NCBI GenBank assembly: GCA_000310025.1
Contig: FN649742.1
Coordinates: 3,191,269-3,201,273 of the forward strand
DNA length: 10,005 nucleotides
From: Ectocarpus siliculosus
Lineage: Eukaryota; Sar; Phaeophyceae; Ectocarpales; Ectocarpaceae
Direction of reading: 5' to 3'
Shown here: positions 1-8,900 of the stretch, piece by piece
Numbering within the stretch: the first letter of the stretch is position 1
Layout of the letters: every line of letters starts with the position of its first letter
Position numbers and translations under genes: made by a program
Notes under the pieces: model-generated
Told to the model about the DNA's origin: nothing
Seen by the model: only the letters and a program-made list of their open reading frames with translations
The model's database searches: none

Positions 1-839
1 GGTCCAAAAGTATGGGAGCAAGAGGTGAGGAGAGCATGTCTCGGTACGAAGTAAACGTTTGTTGAAGTGGTTCAAACACGTTTGGACTCACTGTTGTTGC
101 TCAAGGGAAGGAATGTGGTAGAAACATAGGTAGGTCATGATTACTCTACAGTTGTGTACATAGGGATGAATTTGTCCTGGAGTCTTATCTATGGAAGGAA
201 ATAGATGAAGTTGTTTTGTTCGTGTAAGAGAAGTAGGGAAAGAGGGGCATGTAGAATTTCGGGCAAGATCCTCGCGGGCATACGGCAAGCATTAGTTTGA
301 CGCTTGATGCGGCGTATATTGCACCCAACGAGTACAAGTTCATGCGGCCTAAAATGTAAAAATAGGATTCTCGGTCATCTCCATCTCAACTTGTACATAA
401 TAATGTAGCTCATTCACAGAGTGTGCTGAACTGTAGTAGACACGAGGCCGCGGTTTGTATTTGCGGATGAGTACGGTAGTACGGAAGTTGTTCAATTCTT
501 GACAACCGCACATAGGATATGTAACGTTTGCATACTCACGTTTGAGAATATCATGGCGCAAGCAACACCACACAAAAAACTACAGAATTCACCGAAATAT
601 CGTGATCAGTGTGCACCAAATTCACAGTGTAGTTATGTGTGACCGATTTATGTGAAGGGGATTTCGTCAGCCGATGAAGTTGTGTTGAGGGTTTTCTACG
701 TATGTGGATGGAAAAACAGTGTTAAGCTTTCACCTATCTGAATCACAAGTATGCCACATGTTCAAGATGTTTGTTGTTGCCCTCTTCCTCCCCCCCACCC
801 CCGAACAACTGACGTTCGGGGGGGGAACGGATGCAACAG
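1..839. other. Upstream flank or 5' intron, no supported exon
   Basis: No exon is supported here. Plus-strand frames are short and lack the charged, helical composition of the downstream exons. The longest frame is on the minus strand at 349-573 (74 codons, with an internal CGC motif); it has no recognisable domain and length alone is weak evidence. The true start codon of the downstream gene may lie here in an exon too short to recognise, or further left. The last part (about 772-800) is pyrimidine-rich, as expected ahead of a splice acceptor. No promoter element was recognised. Confidence 0.4.
798..822. repeat. Perfect inverted repeat (hairpin) ahead of the first exon
   Basis: Left arm CCCCCGAAC at 798-806 and right arm GTTCGGGGG at 814-822 are exact reverse complements separated by a 7-base loop, AACTGAC. 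The loop contains CTGAC, which resembles a splicing branch-point motif, and lies about 27 bases from the acceptor at 839. Confidence 0.7.
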
Positions 840-1095
840 GAACGTCAACTCAAGGCTGAACCTGGAAATCGAGGAAGAGGTGAGCGCATTCACGGCACGC
901 ACCAGCCGACAGCCTACGGACGATGAGTTTCTAGAACTGGAGAACGCGGTCAGAGAGCTTCGTGCCAAATACGTCAAGAGAGGCGGCAGCGGCGGCAGCA
1001 GCGGCGGTGCAACGGGCAGCCGAGGTAGACGCAACAGCAATAGCGCGCGCGGCAGCGTTGCATCTGGGGGCGCCGGATGCACTAGCTCAGGGATG
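840..1095 (+). CDS. Exon 1 of this model: N-terminal region with Gly/Ser/Arg-rich linker
   Basis: The acceptor is GCAACAG before 840; the donor is ATG|GTGAGT after 1095. The middle (about 903-985) encodes a convincing helical stretch, QPTDDEFLELENAVRELRAK, followed by a flexible Gly-Gly-Ser, Arg/Asn/Ser and Ala/Gly run (about 982-1095). The frame is open back to the ATG at 751, so the exon may start there without an upstream intron. The residues encoded at 751-839 (Cys- and Pro-rich) look unlike the rest of the protein, which favours the acceptor model. An internal GAG|GTGAGC near 880 could act as an alternative donor but would discard the convincing helix. Confidence 0.55.
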
Positions 1096-2447
1096 GTGAG
1101 TGAATTAGTTACCACAGCGAGACTACAGTAGTCGGAGTCAGATAAAGGGTAAAGCATCTCCCAAGCGTTCGACCGCGTTGTTCGAATATCTGTCTTTGGT
1201 TCTTTTTGGTGCGTTAGCATGCAGTACTTGGTCCGATCAGCATACCGATGGCGTGGGTCATGACCACACTGACTCCCCCCCCCCAGCTGGTGAACAACAA
1301 TGCTGAACGTACGCTGCCAGTGTCGGTTTGCCGTTTCTCAATGGTACTGTACCTAGAAAATAGGGTGCTTGGGCGGCGATGGGTTTGTCAAAACGTTCAG
1401 ATAGTAGTTGAGGGTAACTCTAAACAGTACCTTTGCAATATTGCCGCAGATTCCTGGTGTCACCTCACACATGCATGCAAGGGGGAGCTCGTAAGGTTTG
1501 CCACCGAGGGTTTCCACTATTGGCGTCCGCCAGGTGTACCGTGCAAACTTTTCAGACTTGTCCACCCCATGCCCTCGTGGGTGAGGCGAACTCTCACCAT
1601 CGCCGTTCGAGGCTGTCGTGCGAAATGTTGTGCCAAAGGCATGCCGGTGCACCATCAACAGCCCCGTGCGATCCCTCACATGCCTGTTCAATCAAATGGC
1701 TTAAGCCTAACAACAAATGGCAAACCATCAATACCCGTTAACCCGCCCCCGCCCCCCCCGCGCCACTGAATTGTCTTAAGCAGGACAACGAAAACAGCCC
1801 GGGTGGCAGCGCTGGGGGTGTTGACGATGTTGGCGACGGTTTGTTGCCGCCATCTATCGCCCGAGCTTGGCGCACATTCGATGTGGCTAAGCAAATCGAG
1901 TACGAGACGAAGGAGCAGCAGAAGTCGGAGAAGGCCAAGCAGCAAAAGATTATGTAAGTGATATTCTTTTTTAGCGGCAAACTGCTCGACCGAGTAAAGC
2001 GTTCATGCGTAAAAGCAAGCACAATAATATCGGACACGATTAAGCCCGTCAAGAATCAGATGCCAAAGGCCAGGTGTTTGTTATATAGGAACATATCTAC
2101 CAGTAGACTATTTTCAAAAGTGTCCAAAATCGTGTACAAAGTCCATTCACGGAAGTGCTGCAGCAGCACAACCAGAAGACGCATGTCGCCTCGCGACTTG
2201 ATCGGGTGTGCACACGAACGATGTAGCCATGACCCCTGACACGGTTGTAAAAATAGAGCAGTGTGTGAGGGGTGGGGGTGGGGGGTGGCATCACACGAAC
2301 CACAGCACCAGCCAGGTGTCAAGCATCCTATCTTGTTCTGTTCCTCTCCTTGCGCAATCGTTTGCCCTTTCGGCCTTGACCCCGATGGCACGACGGCCTG
2401 TTGTGCTGCTGTTGTCGTGCCTGCCGCCGCGCGCCGTGGCTCTTTGA

Positions 2448-2510
<63 letters not shown>

Positions 2511-5500
2511 CTTCAGATTTCGAGAGGAGCTGGAAGTACACAGGGCAAAGCAGGCAGAGAAGAAAGCCGTGGAAGAAGAAGAGAGACGGTGAGGAGGCGG
2601 CGAGAGAGAGAGAAAGTACCTGGTAGAGACGGCAGGAGAAAGGTCCCGAGCCGCTACAGTAGTTTCGTACTGTAGTCAGTACAACACCAAAGGAGCTAGA
2701 CGAAGTTTCAACCTCGTACGAAGGGCTGCAGATGCCACTAGCAGAACTAAATATGTTGACTGCCTACCCCCAACACTACCCGTCCCTCGCTGGTCCTCTC
2801 CCCCGTGTCCTCCCTCCCCCCCTAAAACGCGAAACGACGCCAACAACGAAAAACACACACACCTAATAAAACCACCACACACAACAACGAAGGAGGTACA
2901 TGGAGGAGCAAGAGAGGAAGCTCGCGGAGTTTCACATGGAGCAGGAAGCGATAAAGAAACGGGCGTCCGACAAGCACGCTGAGGAAAAGGCTCTCCGCGA
3001 GCAACAGGTCAAGCGCCTACAGGTAAAACGTGGACGCTTATGTGATGGAAAGGGAGTTTGTCTTGTGTGGCGCCGCTTGCTACATCGTTGTTGTTGGAAG
3101 TGTCGTCGTCTTTACACCAAACCCGCTTGGACCTCATTCTCATACGTGTATCCCGTCTAATGACTGGAATAGGACCGGAGTAGGCCCGGAGTAGATAGGT
3201 CAGAGATCAGACGGTGGTGGCATACTTGAGAGAAACCAAGGAACGAACGTCAGCGTCTACTCCTTCATTTCAAACCACCCCGCTATTGCTGCAGCTGCTG
3301 TCACGGATACGACTACGTTTACTCCTGCGGCACTGGCGCTAGGTAGTGCTGGTTAGCCCTTGCACTAGTCCGTTCGATTAATACCACACGTGTGGTTTCA
3401 TAGATCACCCGCAAATATCTCGTTCACTTGCTTGCTTACTGTTTGCTTCCTTCAGGCAGAGAAGGAGATCGAGCGGCAAGCCCGATTGGACGAAGAGATG
3501 CTCGATATTGAGCGGTGCAAGGCGAAGCTGCAGGGCGAGGTGTGTGAACTGATGAGCGAGCGGGCATGTGCGGGGCGGGAACGGAAGGATGGGACGTGGC
3601 CGTTTTGTCGCCGCCGTCTTTAGTCATTTTCGACCGGGCACCTGAGTCAAACGAATAATGTTTTTCTGTTCCTCGCGATAGAGAGACACCTCCAACATTT
3701 GGGAATGCGTGCAATGGGTGGTTAGGGGGTCATTTCGGGGGGCGGAAAGTGGGAGCAGGGTCGGTACGTCACCGTATGTTAGCTGTCCTGAAAAAGTTAA
3801 CCGGCAAGAACAAAAAGGGGAGGGTGTGCGTGTGTGGGAAGCGTGGGGAAGTTTCGGCTTTTCTCGGCCCTACTTGTCCCGGAGACTCTGGAGAGGGGAT
3901 ATCTTCGGCATGCACACGCGCCCGCATGCGGTACCTGGTACCTGTACAGCAAGATGGGCTGGCTTGAGTTTTACGATGAGCTGAAAGAAAGTAAAACCGC
4001 TATGATCGCGCGACCTCCCCCGTACCCCCAATGCCTTCCCCGCCATCCCTGACAACAATAACTTTTAAACAACTCCAACCACGGAAATACGTGAGAGAGC
4101 ACACAAAGATGCGACCAGCAGTAGTGCACAGGAACATTTTGGAGAGTTGTGTATTCAAACAAATCGAATCCTGTGCCAAGGTGGACGAGGCGGATCGAAA
4201 ACGCAAGAGCGAGAAGGACCGGCTGGCCGCTATTCAAGCCGAGAACGCCAAGCAGCGAGAGATCCGCGAACAGAGGCAGAGGTAACATGACCAGTGGTTG
4301 CGTTCGTTCGTTCGTACATGCGAGGTAAATGTTGGTGTTCACACGAATGCCGACGACCCCTAGGATGAAGAAGGAACGAAATGTGTTACGGTTGAGTATG
4401 TCGGTACGGTGATGCGTCCAAAATCGAATGATACTAGATGATTCTCGACGGCATCTCGGAGAACACTTGGGTTTTATCCTACGTCCTCAGAGACGGAAAG
4501 TGGCGGCCATGTCCTTGTTCGTCGCGTGCGGGCTCTTTAGCAAATACTACATTCATTCTACTTGGGAATCATGTTCCTCGTGCAATATTGGAGATATGCA
4601 AATGCTTTTGCCAGTGATGGCGCTGGTAGAAAATATCTCTAGCGATGTTCCTTGTTCACCCTCGGATCCTATGCCTATTGCTGACGTCGACCGTACGCCC
4701 TCTGATGCGTATGTGTATGCTACAAATAACCATGCTATTATAACTCTGTTCTCTGCCAATATTATATTGCTAGTGACACGAAAATCTAACAGAAAGAAAC
4801 GACCTCCCTTAACCCCACCGCGAACGAACGCGAAAAACGCTAACTGATGTAAGAGAATCGGACGCGGCCGACGCTCTTCTGCTGAAGGAGCACCGTCAGA
4901 GGATGGACGCAGAAGAGCAGGCTCGCGCAGCCAAGCTCAAGGTGCAGATAGGAGCACTTCGAAGTTGTTGAACTCACGTTGACTTGGTTCATATCCTGTC
5001 ATTTTATGTACAACGGTAGTTCGGTTTCGATCATCATGATGCTGTTGCCCGAACGATGCCCGTCAGGGCGCTCGAACACGTTCTTGTGGGCGATTAACGG
5101 GTGGTCTTCGTATTCGTTATCATTCTAACACCTGTCGCACCTTTCTAACCAACCCGACCTTCTTAGATTTCACACTCACTTACCATAACCCACGCCACGG
5201 GGTTGCTCATGTAAGCACGAACTACATACCACCGTCGCAAACACAGAACACATCTCTAGTGATCATAAATAGTTGCTGGTGCTATCTATTGTAACATACT
5301 TATTTGTCCACCTAGGTCGCCTGCGACATCTGACTGTTCTACGTTCGTATTTTGTTGATTGTTCTGGGCCTATGAAAAGAGGGAGGAACTGATTTTCCTC
5401 GACGGACGTTGGGGAGACGGAGACAAGACCTTTAAAGGCCACCTCCACATCCCACCTCCCCCTCACCTTGTATGAGTCGTATTTTTGTCTACCTTAGGGG

Positions 5501-5928
5501 GATGAGACCTTCTTGCAGGGAACCTCAAAAGGTCGTTTCATGCTCTCTGTTTGGGGTTCAAAGTGTACTCTTTTTGGGAATATATCCTGTGGCTACGGAA
5601 GGGGTCCGCGTCAACTGGACAGAAGAAAGTACTGTACTGAGCAGAGATCGGAGGGTTTTTACAGCGAAGACGACGACGACAAACACAACGACGATGACGA
5701 CGACGCCTTGTAAAAGTTCTACGTCACACACACTGACTGCACGCACGCACGGGGGGGTCGGGAGACCTTCTTCCTCGAGCCCCAACGACGACAACGACGA
5801 GGGGCGATGACCCCGCTGTCAACAAACAACAGAGTCGAGAAATTGTTCATGGTTCCAAAGAGTGTCCGATAACTCTAAAGCCTTCGTTTTCAATTTAATG
5901 TTCCACCATACCCCCACCTTGTTTGTCG

Positions 5929-5959
<31 letters not shown>

Positions 5960-8900
5960 GTTTCGTCTCACAACAAATAGCAACGCATGAAGCGGTACGA
6001 AGACATCGGGAACTTCTGGAGCGAGCGCCAGGCGGGCAACACCGAAGCAGAGGTTGAGCTGCGCGAAGCCCAGCAGACTCTCAAGGCTGCGCGCAGGCAA
6101 GAACATAAAAAAAAAACGGAACGAAGGGGGCTGGCGGCTCTGAAAGTATCGAACAAATGAAGCGAACTAGAAGCTTATTGAAATGAAAGGACACGTAAAT
6201 TGCCAAAAACAGCAACGATACCTACCTGTGAACATGCTGCTTGCCTACCGTACGTTTAGGAAGGAGGAGGCGACGCTAGAGCGCGAGAGGAAGGAGAGGG
6301 AAGCGAGGCGTATCGCTGGCATGGTGATGGCTGCAGAAAACCAAAAGGTGCTACGCACCCAGCGTAAGCTAGAAACTGCTTTATAGGTGCCGTGCTTTCT
6401 GGAAGTACAACCACCACCACAACCACCATCACTATACCCTCCACAGGAAAATCGAACCATCTGCGTAAATACTGCACAAATTTCAAATTTCGAAAACGAC
6501 CCCACCAGGTGATCCAAGAGAAGAACGCCCTTAACGCCAAGAAGCACAAAGAAGACATGGAGTTCGCTCAAAGGTAGGCGTGCCTTTCGACGTCGACATC
6601 GCCGTTTGTCTACAGCGAGCGGAAGGAGGGTGGTTTTTATCGATTTAGGGTGGGGTGAGGGTGGGGGGGGCGTACTCTTATGTTTTGCATGCCTTAGCGG
6701 TTAGACCATTGACCACGCGTCCTCGAGAGGACGGAGCATTGTTCCCACAGGACCGATCACCGATGGGCCAATCGTTCCTTCCTACTTTGCCAAAGGTGGC
6801 TCAAAAATGTCTTCCCTAGTCTGTCTATCCTAACGATATCCCTTCCCGCCTTTTCAAACCACTTCCTACTCCCCAGTGCAGCTACCGTCCTCTCCTTTCT
6901 ATTCCATGCCTCAAACATCCCCCTGTACCTCCCTTGTATTCTTCCCAGCTCAGTCATGTACACTTCCCTCTCCTTTTCGTACCACGGACATTCCGCGACT
7001 ACATTAACACGGTCTTCGCATTCGAAGCCGCAATCACATTTGAACTTGTCGTCTTCGTCGTCTACCGTCCTATGTCTTCGTCGACGTTCTCGAAGGCCTA
7101 TGTCCCCGTTCCTGAATTGACCTTACGCTTTGTCCCTGCATCCATTGGGCCATGTAGGTAATCCTTGAACCCTGTTCCTTCTTCTAACATTCCGTACACT
7201 TCTAGACCCTCCTTATCCTCGGTTTCTTTCCTTGGATTCTGTTCTTCTCTCTCGGCACAAGCAACAGATATCTTCTCCTTGAACCCCTGTAGACCCTCCG
7301 TTTCCAGCGTTTCATCTTCGTCGATTTCTAATCCCTTCCATACGTCCTCTACAACCTTGACCCATTCCGTGGGTTGTCTACTCCTCTTTTTGTTTGCCCA
7401 CTTCGCCTCCCATACTATTCTCGGCAACCTCTCCTCTCCCATCCCGCACATGCGATACTACCATGTCAGCTTCCTTGCGTCTCTTCCCGACCGTAGGGAT
7501 TGGGTCCCCAATTCTGCCCTTACGGCTGCATTACTTGTGCGCTTGGAGCATCCTAGGATGATTTTCGCTGCTTTCATCTGCCGCCTCGAGTTCTTTCACT
7601 ACCTTCTTATTCCCTTCCCATACTTCTCCGGCGTACTCTAGCGGCGGTACGAATACGCTCTTCAAAACCGCCAATTTGATGCGTGTATCGAGGTGCCGGT
7701 TTGCGAGTATTGGGTGCAGCTTCCCTGCTCGTGCTTTGCCCTTTTTCCGCTACCTTGGACGTGTGTGCATTCCACGAGCAGTCGTTTACGATCTCTACTC
7801 CGAGGTATGTGTACTGGTCCACTACTGCAATCTCCTCGACGCCCCACTTCCATCTATATTCTACTGGTTCCTCCCTGTCCTCGTTGCATACCATGACGGC
7901 ACTCTCCTTAACGTTGGCAGACAATCTCCCCTTATCAGTAAACTTCTTCGCCACGTCAATTTGCAGTTGCAGTCCCTCAGGGGTGTCTGACATACCAACA
8001 AAATCGGTGGGGTGAGGGAGGCGGTACAATTACTTCTTGTTCCTCGCGGGACGTCGTTGCCGCCTTTGGTAAATACGTGCGCATATGTTGGGGTTACCAT
8101 CGGATACACAAGGCTAGCCATCAAAACCCAAGCACGCTGTTCCAAGAAATGGTTCGTTGTGCTTGCATCTCACTGACGACGGTTAGAAAATTCCCTGTGG
8201 GCGTGTTTTTTGGCACACACGTTTGGATGTGCTCTCTCTCTCGTAGGTTTATCAACGACTCGGAGGCGTACCGGCAGGAGGAGAGAGACAAGATCACCAA
8301 GAAGAGAATCGCCATGGCGAAGTACGTAAATAATGATGGGTTAGGGTTACGTGTTGCAAATAATAGTTGTACGTGCGCGCGGTTTTCCGAATGGATTACC
8401 CAGTGTTGGGTGTGTACGAGGTGTCGTATATGGTGGACGGAGGGTAAACTACTTTCCACGCGGAGAGCAGCAACAACCGCAAAAGAGTGGGTACACCTAG
8501 AATCGCGCCTGTGAGTAGCGATGTACCACGCAGTATTGTGAGCGTTTTGGGGGTCTGGTTAGTTCATGTGGCCAAGAGGCGTCAGACAGACTAATTGCAC
8601 CTTGTAGGTCGCCAACGCTTCAACGAAATCAAGGAGACCGACTGCGGGAAACAGCACCGAATGCCAGGATCTGCGCACCTGCCGCAATATAGCGTTGTTA
8701 GCTGTCAATTCCCAAACGATGCTGATGACAAGCAAGCACGATAACGACTAAACGACTAAACGACCAAACGAAATTGTCATTAAAAACGACGAAAACAACG
8801 CCACCACCACCACCACCACCACCACCACCAAGCTTCTTGAAGTTGATAGCGCCGCATACCTCTCTCTTTTCAGGTACCGCAAGGATCTCGAGATCCAAGT

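Larger units (their letters stand above)
6662..8005 (-). mobile_element. 5'-truncated non-LTR (LINE) retrotransposon, antisense in intron 10
   Basis: On the minus strand the element starts inside a reverse transcriptase gene and runs through its C-terminus to a 3' untranslated region ending in a C-run. It is flanked by identical 13-base copies of the target (6649-6661 and 8006-8018). Length 1344 bases. Truncation at the 5' end plus variable-length target duplications is the usual product of target-primed reverse transcription. The antisense orientation and intronic position keep it out of the host reading frame. The clade cannot be assigned without the missing N-terminal and endonuclease regions. 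Confidence 0.92.
6574..8246 (+). other. Intron 10 (1673 bases) enlarged by a retrotransposon
   Basis: GTAGGC donor to CTCGTAG acceptor. Removing the LINE and one copy of its target duplication leaves about 316 bases, a normal size for this gene. Confidence 0.75.
8322..8873 (+). other. Intron 11 (552 bases)
   Basis: GTACGT donor to TTTTCAG acceptor. Its 3' third holds an 8-base tandem repeat and a CCA microsatellite. No coding signal. Confidence 0.75.

Noticed and set aside
20-115. Short peptide KRLLKWFKHVW resembling LINE C-terminal sequence (RRLRWFGHV type)
   Set aside because: Only about ten residues match loosely, with no supporting flanking homology or continued frame.
349-573. 74-codon minus-strand frame
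   Set aside because: No splice-site or domain support; could be an exon of a neighbouring gene but nothing confirms it.
1248-1769. 173-codon plus-strand frame inside intron 1
   Set aside because: No domain, helical bias or conserved motif, and the minus strand is also open there; length is compatible with chance, and exons 1 and 2 join in phase without it.
2451-2507. CRISPR-like or satellite array
   Set aside because: Simple dinucleotide run without spacers; no CRISPR repeat or cas gene in the window.
2056-2541. Minus-strand frame with a long Glu-Arg repeat
   Set aside because: Translation of the antisense CT microsatellite; no independent support.
4428-4847. 139-codon plus-strand frame in intron 6
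   Set aside because: Composition is unlike the flanking coiled coil, no recognisable domain, and it ends in low-complexity Pro/Lys/Asn next to the exon 7 acceptor.
7165-7641. 158-codon plus-strand frame, Ser/Pro-rich
   Set aside because: It is the antisense shadow of the LINE reverse transcriptase fragment.
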